64,000 nucleotides of DNA, from contig BBMT01000015.1 of NCBI GenBank assembly GCA_000755425.1, positions 1 through 64,000 of the forward strand, given 5' to 3'. This document shows, one piece after another, positions 53,134 to 62,269 of this stretch. Within the stretch, counting starts at the first letter, position 1; every line of letters starts with the position of its first letter. The position numbers were made by a program, and so were the translations under genes. The stretch is from Vibrio maritimus. Lineage in GTDB: Bacteria > Pseudomonadota > Gammaproteobacteria > Enterobacterales > Vibrionaceae. The notes under the pieces are model-generated. The model worked only from the letters and a program-made list of their open reading frames with translations. It was not told the origin of the DNA and searched no databases.

Positions 53134-53358
53134 CCTCTCTGTTATTAAGAGGTGTGCTGTTATTGTCACGGTTGTTGTGGTGACGGATAAATGGCATGCC
53201 TCTGAAATCTTGAGCTAATATTCCCGTCTTTTTGCCTCACTCGACGAGCTATTTTACTGAGCCCTGACCCGCAGAAACGCGAGTTTTCTATGGCGAGGCT
53301 TGAATCAAGAAATTTGAGGCATTCAAGTGCTTGTTTACTTGGTGTTTTTGAAAATATA

Positions 53359-53381
53359 GTGCTGAATTCGGCACTTTTTTT
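53359..53381 (+). terminator. terminator-like hairpin upstream of the first DUF3316 leader
   Basis: AGTGCTGAA-TTCGGCACT (one G-T pair) followed by seven T. It probably ends read-through from crbS. Nothing else of note is seen in 53134-53358 beyond similarity to 54177-54260. Confidence 0.7.
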
Positions 53382-53611
53382 GAAATTAATGTGACCTATG
53401 TCGGGTCGTTTTGAGTATCACTAAATTAGCAATCGCGAAAAAACACCAGGTGTAACTGGAATGAAAATCGTTACTATTATTAGTTTTATTTTGTTTGCTT
53501 GCGATGTTTTAGGTAAGTCTTCGTAATTACGAAGTAGTTGGTTGAGCGTTAGGTTGTGTTGCGTTCACTGGATGTCGAGCACGTAACTGTGCAACATAAT
53601 GAGGCTTTATT
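53381..53611 (+). promoter_or_regulatory. leader region of the first DUF3316 gene
   Basis: The region is a near copy of 54398-54630. It begins with a 40-base block almost identical in both copies, which has the inverted repeat GACC-N7-GGTC (53393-53407). A mini-ORF starts 80 bases later (53461-53526, MKIVTIISFILFACDVLGKSS). A hairpin CTTCGT-aatt-ACGAAG (53519-53534) follows, then the conserved GTTGGTTGAGCGTTAGG, a small hairpin GCAC-gtaact-GTGC and the ribosome site TGAGG. The pattern suggests a controlled 5' leader. Confidence 0.6.
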
Positions 53612-53950
53612 ATGAAAAAACTATTACCACTTGCAGCCATCATCGCTATGGCACCGACTTTGGCTTTAGCAACTGCAGACAACCTATACGGGTCTGGCGG
53701 CGTACACACTGAGTACTTCGATACTAAGGCTGAGGCAATGGCCGAGGTGAATCGTATTGTAGATGAGTTGTCGTCGAAACCATCACACGAGTTAGCGTTT
53801 GTATTAAGAACACCATCCAAACGTCTTGACCGCAATAGCATCGAAATCTTCGACAAAAACATTTCGTACAATACGACGCTCGATGCCGACGGAGCAACCA
53901 TGTATCAAGGCATAGTTGACGTAGAGTATCGTTATTCTCGCTACGATTAA
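53612..53950 (+). CDS. exported DUF3316-family protein, copy 1
   Basis: The 112-residue protein has a Sec signal (1-20, ending ALALA) and a small mature domain of ~90 residues with YGSGGVHTEYFDTKAEAMAE, PSHELAFVLRTP and the end YQGIVDVEYRYSRYD. No catalytic motif is seen; it is likely periplasmic or outer-envelope. About 60 % identical by eye to the copy at 54631. Ribosome site TGAGG. Members are common in vibrios; function unknown. Confidence 0.85.
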   Translation: MKKLLPLAAIIAMAPTLALATADNLYGSGGVHTEYFDTKAEAMAEVNRIVDELSSKPSHELAFVLRTPSKRLDRNSIEIFDKNISYNTTLDADGATMYQGIVDVEYRYSRYD

Positions 53951-53973
53951 AATATGGCCGCGTGGAGCATGAA

Positions 53974-54006
53974 ACAAAGCCGCTGCAATTGCAGCGGCTT
54001 TGTTTT
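53974..54006 (+). terminator. terminator of DUF3316 copy 1
   Basis: ACAAAGCCGCTGCA-(palindromic)-TGCAGCGGCTTTGTTTT, a 14-15 bp stem. Confidence 0.92.
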
Positions 54007-54397
54007 GGCAATAATCGTGTCTGAGCGCTGAGATAGCGCCTTTCATGCTAAGGGTCGACTCAGCCATGCCTTCCAGATCTTTTCCGTTTATAGCTAAGCC
54101 TGTCTGCTGTTGAAGCTGCGCGCTAATTTTAATGACTTATAACGTCTCTGTGGTCCATTTTATGTGGTTATATCTCTGGGTGATAAGTGGCTCTCCTCTG
54201 ATATCTTTACGTAATATCACCGTATCTTTACCTTACTTGACAGACGCTTTACGAATTTCCAACTATTCTTATTCATAAGGAAATCGAGTTTCATATCGTT
54301 ACATTTTTATTGAGACTTAGGTCAACTAAATTGGCGTATTTAGGTATTTGTAAATTAAGGAATTTTGAGGTTCTAGTACTTAAGTCGACATTTTTTT

Positions 54398-54630
54398 TGA
54401 AATTTATGTGACCTATGTCGGGTCGTATTGAGTATCAGTGAAGTAGTAAATGCAACGAAATACAATCCTTAACCAGAATGAAAATCGTTGTGATTATTGG
54501 TTTTGTTATTATTGCTTTTAATACTTTTTAGGTAGGTCTTCGTAGTAACGAAGGAGTTGGTTGAGCGTTAGGATGTGGTGCGTTCACCTGATTGTTGAGC
54601 ACTGTAAAGTGCTATTTATGAGGTGTCATT
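54398..54630 (+). promoter_or_regulatory. leader region of the second DUF3316 gene
   Basis: Same plan as the first leader: GACC-N7-GGTC (54410-54424), mini-ORF start again exactly 80 bases after the block start (54478-54531, MKIVVIIGFVIIAFNTF), hairpin CTTCGT-agta-ACGAAG, the conserved GTTGGTTGAGCGTTAGG, then AGCACT-gtaa-AGTGCT and ribosome site TGAGG. The second hairpin keeps pairing although its bases differ from copy 1. The stretch 54007-54397 has no gene; 54177-54260 resembles 53173-53260, so the duplicated unit begins there. Confidence 0.6.
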
Positions 54631-54969
54631 ATGAAAAAACTATTATCTCTTGCAGCAGTATTCGCGATGGTTCCAGCAGTATCGTACGCGCAGTTTGATA
54701 ACATTTACGGTAACGGCGGTGTACACACAGCTGTATACGCGACAGAAGCGGAAGCCATTGCAGAAGGCAATCAAATTATGGAGACGTTATCTAGCACTCC
54801 ATCTCACGAGCTTGTGTACATCTTGCGTACACCACACAAGAGTTTGAAACACAACAGCGTAGAAATTTATGACGCCGATGTGAAAGTCAAGACGGTTGCT
54901 TCGGCTGACGGCGCACCAATGTACCAAGGCTTTGTCGATGTTGAGTATCGTTTCGCACGTTACGACTAA
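54631..54969 (+). CDS. exported DUF3316-family protein, copy 2
   Basis: The 112-residue paralogue has a Sec signal (1-20, ending VSYA) and a mature domain with YGNGGVHTAVYATEAEAIAE, PSHELVYILRTPHKSL and the end YQGFVDVEYRFARYD. The conserved cores GGVHT, LSS.PSHEL, LRTP, MYQG and VDVEYR are shared with copy 1, while surface residues differ, which indicates an old duplication under selection rather than a recent copy or an assembly artefact. Confidence 0.85.
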   Translation: MKKLLSLAAVFAMVPAVSYAQFDNIYGNGGVHTAVYATEAEAIAEGNQIMETLSSTPSHELVYILRTPHKSLKHNSVEIYDADVKVKTVASADGAPMYQGFVDVEYRFARYD

Positions 54970-54989
54970 TTTTTATTTTCGCTAGCACG

Positions 54990-55022
54990 AAACAAAGCCG
55001 CTGCATATGCAGCGGCTTTTTC
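54990..55022. terminator. terminator of DUF3316 copy 2, facing actP
   Basis: AAAGCCGCTGCA-TATG-(C)AGCGGCTTTTT forms a 12-bp stem with T-run; the stem sequence is the same as in copy 1. Confidence 0.92.
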
Positions 55023-55041
55023 TATTTAAGTATTGGCAATA

Positions 55042-56743
55042 TTAGTGGTCGTGTGCCGCGCCAGCACCTTTCGGGTAGCGAATAGACTCAACCATTTCTT
55101 GCACGTCTTGTGGTACTTCAGCCGTAAACTTGTTAACCACAATAGAAACTGTGAAGTTTAGACACATACCTAGTGTACCGATGCCCTCTGCTGATACCAA
55201 ATAGCCAGTTGTCCGGTGTATTTGCCGCAGGGTTTACAAACTTGAAGTAGATGATGTAAGCCGCTGTGAACAAAATACCTGAAAGCATACCGGCGATAGC
55301 GCCTTCTTTGTTCATCTTCTTGTAGAAGATACCCAAGATAATCGCTGGGAAGAAGGATGCAGCAGCCAGACCGAAGGCGAAGGCAACAACCTGAGCCACG
55401 AAGCCTGGTGGGTTAATACCGAGGTAACCCGCACCGATAACCGCCGCTGCCGCGCCTATCCGTGCATACATGAGCTCCTGTTTATCCGTCATATCGGGTT
55501 TAAAGCCTTTCTTAAGCAGGTCATGGGAGACCGCCGTCGAGATAACCAATAATAGACCCGCTGCCGTTGATAGTGCCGCTGCCAAACCACCCGCTGCAAG
55601 TAGTGCCACTACCCAGTTTGGAAGTTGAGCCAGCTCTGGTGAAGCCAGTACGATGATATCGCGGTTGATCTTCATTTCGTTACGTTCGTCACCTGAGTAG
55701 AACATACGACCATCGCCGTTCTTATCTTCCCAGCCAACAAGACCTGTGCTTTCCCAGTTCTTATACCAGCTTGGTGCTTCTGTCGCTTGAACACCTTTCA
55801 TGTCTGGACCATTAATGGTGTCAATCATGTTAACGCGAGCAAACGCAGCTACTGCTGGAGCAGTTGTGTAAAGTAGAGAGATAAAGACCAGTGCCCAACC
55901 TGCTGAGATGCGTGCATCTTTTACGCGTGGAACGGTGAAGAAGCGAATGATTACGTGTGGAAGACCTGCTGTACCTACCATAAGTGCTGCACAGATAAAG
56001 AACACGTCAACCATACTCTTCGACCCATCGGTATAGGCGGTGAAACCTAGCTCCTCAGTGAGTCCATCAAGTTTATCAAGCAGGTAAGTTTCAGAACCGG
56101 TGATGGTAGAACCAAAGCCAACTTGCGGGAAGACTGAGCCTGTCATCATCAGAGATGTAAACACTGCTGGTACTAGGAAAGCGAAGATAAGAACACAGTA
56201 TTGTGCTACCTGAGTATAGGTAATGCCTTTCATGCCACCCATAACCGCGTAGAAGAATACGATAGCCATACCGATGACGATACCAAGGTTAATATCGACT
56301 TCTAGGAAGCGAGAGAATACCACGCCGACACCACGCATCTGACCGGCCACATACGTGAATGAGACAAAGATGGCACAGAATACCGCAACCATACGTGCTG
56401 TTTTAGAGTAGTAACGATCGCCAATGAAATCTGGCACGGTGAACTTACCGAACTTACGTAGATAAGGGGCTAAGCAAAGTGCAAGGAGTACGTAACCGCC
56501 AGTCCAACCCATTAGGTATACTGCACCATCGTAGCCGATGAATGAGATGATACCTGCCATCGAAATAAACGACGCTGCTGACATCCAGTCTGCTGCGGTC
56601 GCCATACCGTTTGCTACCGGGTGTACGCCGCCGCCTGCGACATAGAACTCACTAGTAGAACCAGCGCGTGCCCAGATCGCGATACCGATATACAACGCAA
56701 AGGTGATACCGACCAGAATAAACGTCCAAGTTTGAATATCCAT
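55042..56743 (-). CDS. actP: cation/acetate symporter ActP, frame broken once
   Basis: ActP is a sodium:solute symporter for acetate. It has 13 or so helices, with AGGGVHPVANGMATAADWMSAASFISMAG near residue 36, the conserved FYAVMGGMKGITYTQVAQY and a large loop with NKNGDGRMFYSGDE. Near 55192 the dinucleotide GC is lost from GCGC (ISAEGIGTLG). Restored, it ends YPKGAGAAHDH with a stop at 55042-55044, 567 residues. It is 12 bases behind its small partner. Confidence 0.93.
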
Positions 56744-56755
56744 TTTTTGCGCCTC

Positions 56756-57022
56756 TTAGTCTTCTTGTACATTGTACTTTTTGTCGAGCGCGTTCATGCG
56801 AGCGACGTAGACGAAAATCAGCGCAACGAAGGTGTATATTGATCCTTGTTGTGCGAACCAGAAGCCCAATTTGAACCCTCCAAACTGGATGGCATTAAGC
56901 GCGTCAACAAATAGAATTCCCGCGCCGTATGAGACAATAAACCATACTGCGAGTAGGGAACCCATGATTCCTAGATTTTCCTTCCAATAGGCTTGAGCTT
57001 GTTCTGATGATTCGAACGCCAT
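56756..57022 (-). CDS. DUF4212 small subunit of sodium/solute symporter
   Basis: An 88-residue membrane protein with two helices (about 19-42 and 55-78): FESSEQAQAYWKENLGIMGSLLAVWF. DUF4212 proteins sit beside SSS symporters such as ActP and are regarded as their small subunit. The start is ATG 57022 with AAGGAG; an upstream in-frame start at 57040 would cover the ribosome site. Upstream 57041-57226 should hold the promoter. Confidence 0.93.
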   Translation of the reverse strand: MAFESSEQAQAYWKENLGIMGSLLAVWFIVSYGAGILFVDALNAIQFGGFKLGFWFAQQGSIYTFVALIFVYVARMNALDKKYNVQED

Positions 57023-57226
57023 GGCCTTCTCCTTTGTCATGTTTGCGTTAACGTATTGTTACGTTTATTAAGGTAGCAGGCTGATGACAAGAACTCAGTG
57101 CAACTTTAGTCGACTGTAAGAATAAGAAAAGCGCCATAAAAACAGGTGCTTGAGTTTGAGGGGAAATAAAACTGTGATGTTAATCTAATGTTAAATTAGC
57201 CAAAGGTCTAACGTCTATCGATAAAT

Positions 57227-57850
57227 TTAGATATAAAAGTCTTTGATACCTTGCAATAAGTTGCTCACGGCAACCGCAGCGAGGATCAATCCCATCACTC
57301 GGCTGATGATGGCGGCACCTACATTGCCGATCCACTTCTGAATCGTGGTAGCGCCGAGCAGGAGTAGCAAAGTGATCAGGAGCACGGCGAGCATTACTAG
57401 CGCCGTAAGTCCTTGATCCATAATTGAGTGTCGATGATTGTCAGTTAGAAGCACAATAGCCATCATGGCGCCTGGCGATGCAATAGATGGGATCGCCAGT
57501 GGATAGACGGCGAGATCTGCGAGTTGATCTCGGCTTACTTCTTGGCTCAGTTTGGTTTCTTCTTCTGGTTTGCTCTCACCAAATATCATTGTCAGTGCGA
57601 AAAGTAGAAGAACCAATCCGCCCGCAGCTTGGAATGCTGGGAGAGGGATCTGCATCGCTTCGAGTAATAACTGGCCGGCGACGAGGAAGAATAGTAATAC
57701 ACCAAAGGCTATCGCGATTGCTTTTAGAGCGACGATACGACGATGTTTAACGTCAAGGTGTTGGGTTTGAGAAAGATAAACGGGGACCGAGCCTATAGGG
57801 TCAATGACAGCCCAAAGCACGACGAATTGAGTAACGAGAATACTGAGCAA
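57227..57850 (-). CDS. MarC-family membrane protein
   Basis: The 207-residue protein has about six helices: LSILVTQFVVLWAVIDPIGSVPVYL, ALKAIAIAFGVLLFFLVAGQLLLEAM, PAFQAAGGLVLLLFALTMIFG, and AVYPLAIPSIASPGAMMAIVLL with the conserved PLAxPxxxGPG-like motif. I choose the TTG at 57850 because GGGAGG (57857-57862) is at the right distance and family proteins start there; the open frame reaches 57931. Function unproven despite the Mar name. Confidence 0.85.
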   Translation of the reverse strand: MLSILVTQFVVLWAVIDPIGSVPVYLSQTQHLDVKHRRIVALKAIAIAFGVLLFFLVAGQLLLEAMQIPLPAFQAAGGLVLLLFALTMIFGESKPEEETKLSQEVSRDQLADLAVYPLAIPSIASPGAMMAIVLLTDNHRHSIMDQGLTALVMLAVLLITLLLLLGATTIQKWIGNVGAAIISRVMGLILAAVAVSNLLQGIKDFYI

Positions 57851-58053
57851 AGCGAACCTCCCAGAGTTTAGTGAAACAGAGGGATAACATGAGCCAGTGA
57901 TGGATAACCGCACCTTTGGACTGATAACCAAGGCGGTAACAACTGGCGGCGCTATTATTTAACGTATTGTGGCTGGTATCAATGTTTTAATATACCTGTT
58001 CATGCCCAGTTACATAATAGCAGCTTGGGCATGAACTGTCGGCGAGCTTATCG

Positions 58054-58689
58054 CTAACCTTCTGATTCCATTTGTTGTAATAGGATCACGGCTTGGGTTC
58101 GGTTTTTAACGCCTAGCTTTCTAAAGATGGCGGTCATGTGTGCTTTGATGGTCGCTTCTGACACATTGAGGTCATAAGCGATTTGTTTATTGAGCAAACC
58201 ATCGGAGAGCATACCAAGTACTTTGTATTGCTGTGGTGTTAGCGTTGAGATTTTCTCTGCTAGGTCATTGCTTTCGCTGTTATCAATGAGTAGTTCTGCG
58301 GGGAAATAAGGTTCGCCTTCAAGCACTTTGTTTAGGGCGCCAATAAGGGCGCGCATATCACTGGATTTTGGAATAAAACCAAACGCACCATGCATCTTGA
58401 CCTGTGAGACGATACTTGGCTCTTCACTGGCGGAAATAACCACAATAGGAATATCGGGATAATCGGCACGCAGATGGATAAGACCGGACATACCATTGGC
58501 GCCTGGCATTTTTAGGTCGAGCAATATCAGATCCGGCTCTTCGCTTTTTTCAAGAAGACTAAGCAAAGATTCCAACGAGTCTGCTTCCAGCAGATTCGCC
58601 CCACTGATCGCCATGTGAACAGACTGAAACAGCGCGTTCCTAAACAGTGGGTGATCATCAGCAATAATGATGGTATAGCTCGGTTCCAT
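58054..58689 (-). CDS. crbR: CrbR-type LuxR-family response regulator
   Basis: The 211-residue protein has a receiver domain (IIIADDHPLFRNAL, phosphoacceptor Asp58 in LILLDLKMPG, Lys108 in GFIPKSS) and a C-terminal LuxR helix-turn-helix (LTPQQYKVLGMLSDGLLNKQIAYDLNVSEATIKAHMTAIFRKLGVKNRTQAV). The location beside actP and with crbS nearby fits CrbR, the activator of acs in Vibrio cholerae; the assignment to this partner is an inference from context. Confidence 0.85.
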   Translation of the reverse strand: MEPSYTIIIADDHPLFRNALFQSVHMAISGANLLEADSLESLLSLLEKSEEPDLILLDLKMPGANGMSGLIHLRADYPDIPIVVISASEEPSIVSQVKMHGAFGFIPKSSDMRALIGALNKVLEGEPYFPAELLIDNSESNDLAEKISTLTPQQYKVLGMLSDGLLNKQIAYDLNVSEATIKAHMTAIFRKLGVKNRTQAVILLQQMESEG

Positions 58690-58818
58690 AGCGTCTCAAT
58701 TATTTTGCAAAAGTGTTAACGTCATTATTGATTCTGCGTCGAGTTTGGACAAATGAATCAATACAAAACTCTGAGCAGAATCGACTTTTTACTGAACGCA
58801 GACGCAAAACCTCATCGG

Positions 58819-60674
58819 TTATTCATTGAGCAGGGCGTATTGGTTTAAATGCTCTAGAAAATCCTCAGCGCCAACAAAACCGGTTAAACGCGCACTTGGA
58901 AGTTGTGTACCATTCGCATCCCAAAATTCAATAGTCGGCAATCCCAGCACATCCATCGCTTTGAGCATTTCGATATCCTGTACTTGATTGCGCGTGACAT
59001 CCGCTTGCAGCAAAACAAAATTGGCCAGCACTGGTTCGACATTGGCATCGTGGAAGGTGTACTTTTCGAACTCTTTGCACGCAACACACCAATCGGCATA
59101 GAAATCGAGCATCACAGGTTTACCGGCAAGTTTCGCTTTGTCTAGCTCGGCATTTAGCTCGGCTAGGTTGCTGACTCGAGTGAAGCTAACACTGATCTCG
59201 GATTCGTTACTGGTAGGTGCGCCAAGCCAGTGATTAAGTAGCGGCTGCGCTGACGCAAACAGACCTAAAATTGCAATAATGCCGACACAGCTTTGCTTCC
59301 AACCACCAAATGGTAATGCATTCTTTTGATGATACAGCCAGCTAAAGGCGGCAATACCCAAACCAGACCATAGTACGCTACTCCAAAATTCTGGCAGTAA
59401 ACGCTCAAGTAAAAAAATAGGTGCGGCGAGTAGTACAAAGCCAAACAGGATCTTTACTCGTTCCATCCAGTTTCCCGCCTTTGGTAGTAGCTTGTTGCCA
59501 AAGACCGCGGCGGCAATCAATGGGATACCCATCCCAAGCGCCAATGCATACAGCGCTACACCACCAGTCAGCAAGTCGCCACTTTGTGCCACGTACAGTA
59601 AGGCGCCGGACAATGGAGCTGTCGTACAAGGTGAGCACACTAGGCCGGATATCGCCCCCATGGCAAACACGCCTAACAGGTTGCCACCTTTTTGTTGATT
59701 GCTGAGGTTATTGAGCCAAGTTTGTACGCTGCTTGGTAGCTGTAAGGTATAGAGTCCAAACATCGACAGTGCCAGTGCTACAAACAGGACACTCAAGCCA
59801 ATAAGCACATACGGGTGCTGCATCGCGGCTTGAAATTGCATCCCCGCTGAAGCCACGACAAGTCCAAGTAAGGTATAGGTGAGCGCCATGCCCTGCACGT
59901 AGACCATCGATAACAACAGAGCTTGCTTATGACTGCGCTTACCGCCACCCAGCACAATACTTGTGAGGATCGGATACATTGGCAATACACAAGGCGTGAA
60001 AGCGAGGCCAATACCGAGCAGTAAAAATAGCGCTGGCGTCCACCAGTTTTGCGCGAGTTTGTCGGTTAAGTCGTTATTGCTACCAGAGGGAGCTGTGCCA
60101 GTTGTTGCTGACTGTAGTGTTGTAGCTGGCTGTGGTGTCGCTGCTGGTTTGCTGTTGTCTGCGGTAGTTGTCGCTGCCGGTTGGGTGTCAGTAGTGGTAT
60201 CGGAAACAGCATCAAGCTAAATGGCGTAATGTCGATAACGCGCGTTTCTGGTGGGTAACAGAATCCTGCTTTGGCGCAGCCTTGATATTGCACAATCAGT
60301 TTCGCGCCGGCTTGATATTGACTTAATGGCACTTCAACAAACAGCGGTTGGGTGTAAATCGTCACATCCCCAAAAAACTCATCGGTGTACGGTTCACCTT
60401 GTTGAAGTTCAATATTGCCGAGGGTGACGTTTTCGCCACTAAAGCTTAATCGGTCTTGATAGAGGTAATAGTCAGGTTTGACTTGCCAGTCGATGAAGAC
60501 TCGGTCGCCTTGCTGATAGGCGTTCATTGGAAATGCTTGGTCAACTGGAACAAAGGTATTTGTGCCACTAGGGGTAAAGGCATTACCGGTATTGTTGTCT
60601 CCAAATAGAGCCCAGCTAGGCAACGCCAATGTGGTCAGGGAAAGCAGCAAAAATTGAGAAAATAGTCGAGTCAT
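58819..60674 (-). CDS. dsbD: thiol:disulfide interchange protein DsbD, frame broken once
   Basis: DsbD carries electrons from cytoplasmic thioredoxin to periplasmic DsbC and related proteins. There is a signal peptide, an N-terminal periplasmic domain with the Cys pair CAKAGFCYPPETR, a Thr/Ala/Gln-rich linker, eight membrane helices with FTPCVLPMYPILTS and SPCTTAPLSG, and a C-terminal thioredoxin domain with DFYADWCVACKEFEKYTF. One base is lost near 60213 (AGCTTxGATGCT). From ATG 60674 the restored length is 618. The linker is longer and more repetitive than usual. Confidence 0.94.
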
Positions 60675-60760
60675 GAACGCTATGCAACCAAGGTTTAACA
60701 ATATAATGAGGTTATATGATGTTAAGACAGGAAGATAGCGAGAAATGTTTCATTGAAGAT

Positions 60761-60789
60761 AAAAAAAGAGCCGCGATACAACGCAGCTC
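60761..60789 (-). terminator. dcuA terminator
   Basis: On the minus strand AGAGCTGCG and CGCGGCTCT pair (one wobble) and are followed by seven T. Confidence 0.85.
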
Positions 60790-60820
60790 TCAAATCTATT
60801 TGCAATCCATTTGCTAATGA

Positions 60821-62131
60821 TTAGCCGATCAGTAGACCGCCAAATGCAAAACCAAGCGCAACGGCTGTTGCGATAGTGGTCACACCCGGAATGAAGAATG
60901 GGTGGTTGAACACATAGTTGCCGATGCGTGTTGAGCCAGTGTCATCCATTTCAACCGCAGCAAGCAGAGTTGGGTAGGTTGGCAGTACAAACAGCGCACT
61001 TACTGCAGCAAATGAAGCAACCGCTGTCAGTGGTGCTACACCAATTGCTAGCGCTGCTGGCATTAGAGCAACGGTTGTTGCACCTTGTGAGTAAAGCAGC
61101 ATTGAGGCAAAGAACAGAACCATCGCTAACATCCACGGGTAGTCTTCCAGTAGCGCGCCCGCTAGCTCTTTAATACCATCAACGTGTGCATTCACAAACG
61201 TTGAGCCAAGCCATGCCACACCCAGTACACAGACACACGCTGTCATACCAGAGCGGAATGTCGCCGCAGAAGGTATTTTAGACGCGTCGATTTTGGTGAC
61301 TAGCGTAATTGCCGCTGCTGCAGCCAACATGACCGTCATGATTGCTTCGTTACGGCCAAGTGCAGGATCTTCAATCAGGCCGATAGAGCCAGAGATCGCC
61401 GCTGCGTAGCAGACTACAAACGCAATCGCGCCTAAGAAAATGTAGGTCGCCGTTTTTGCTGTCGGCAAAATGTTGCGCTCTTTCGCATCACTTAGCTTGA
61501 TAAGGCCTTGAGCTAGACGCTCTTGGTACACAGGATCATCTTTAAGCTCGCTGCCCATGAAGTTAGCGACAAAGGCACCGACCATACAAGCGATAAAGGT
61601 GGTTGGGATACACACCGCAAGTAGTGTTAGATAATCGACACCCATTGGCGCTAGCATTGCCGCAAAAGCAACAACCGCGGCAGAGATAGGAGAAGCCGTG
61701 ATCGCGATTTGCGAAGCAACAACGGCAATCGACAGTGGACGTGATGGACGAACCCCTTGGCCTTTCGCCACTTCAGCGATAACAGGTAGCGTTGAAAACG
61801 CGGTGTGACCCGTACCCGCCATAAGCGTCATCAAGAAAGTTACAATGGGAGCATAAAAGGTGATTCTTTCTGGATGTTTGCGAAGGAAGTCTTCAGCAAT
61901 TTGCACCAGCCAGTCCATACCACCAGCTACTTGCATCGCAGCAATCGCAGTGATTACCGACATAATAATTAAGATCACATCCACCGGGATGTAAGCTTGG
62001 CTTGTTGGTACACCGAGCACCAGTGAGAGGGCAATTACACCAGCACCGCCGGCTAGACCGATTCCAATACCGCCAATACGTGCGCCTAAATAAATAAACA
62101 GCAGTACGACGGCAAGCTCTATAGCAACCAT
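60821..62131 (-). CDS. dcuA: anaerobic C4-dicarboxylate transporter DcuA
   Basis: DcuA exchanges fumarate, aspartate, malate and succinate. The 436-residue polytopic protein starts MVAIELAVVLLFIYLGARIGGIGIGLAGGAGV (family start, ATG 62131, AAGGA upstream) and has TGHTAFSTLPVIAEVAKGQGVRPSRPLSIAVVASQIAITASPISAA. It follows aspA in the well-known aspA-dcuA order: aspartase makes fumarate, which DcuA can import or export. Intact. Confidence 0.96.
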   Translation of the reverse strand: MVAIELAVVLLFIYLGARIGGIGIGLAGGAGVIALSLVLGVPTSQAYIPVDVILIIMSVITAIAAMQVAGGMDWLVQIAEDFLRKHPERITFYAPIVTFLMTLMAGTGHTAFSTLPVIAEVAKGQGVRPSRPLSIAVVASQIAITASPISAAVVAFAAMLAPMGVDYLTLLAVCIPTTFIACMVGAFVANFMGSELKDDPVYQERLAQGLIKLSDAKERNILPTAKTATYIFLGAIAFVVCYAAAISGSIGLIEDPALGRNEAIMTVMLAAAAAITLVTKIDASKIPSAATFRSGMTACVCVLGVAWLGSTFVNAHVDGIKELAGALLEDYPWMLAMVLFFASMLLYSQGATTVALMPAALAIGVAPLTAVASFAAVSALFVLPTYPTLLAAVEMDDTGSTRIGNYVFNHPFFIPGVTTIATAVALGFAFGGLLIG

Positions 62132-62230
62132 AGTCAATCCTTGTTTCGAGTGTCCGTTATCAATCACGATGACAAGCGGACGTTGTAGATAATATTAGGG
62201 AATAAGTTTTACCAATGAGAAATAGGTACT

Positions 62231-62261
62231 AAAAAGGCCCCCCCATACTGGGGGAGCCTTT
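62231..62261 (-). terminator. terminator between aspA and dcuA
   Basis: On the minus strand AAAGGC.CCCCC pairs with GGGGG.GCCTTT around AGTAT, followed by TTTTT. It may attenuate rather than separate, as dcuA has only ~100 bases of its own upstream. Confidence 0.85.
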
Positions 62262-62269
62262 AGGCATCA

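Noticed and set aside
57173..57188. CRP site upstream of the DUF4212-actP genes (TGTGATGTTAATCTAA)
   Set aside because: Only the left half-site matches; the right half has two or more mismatches.
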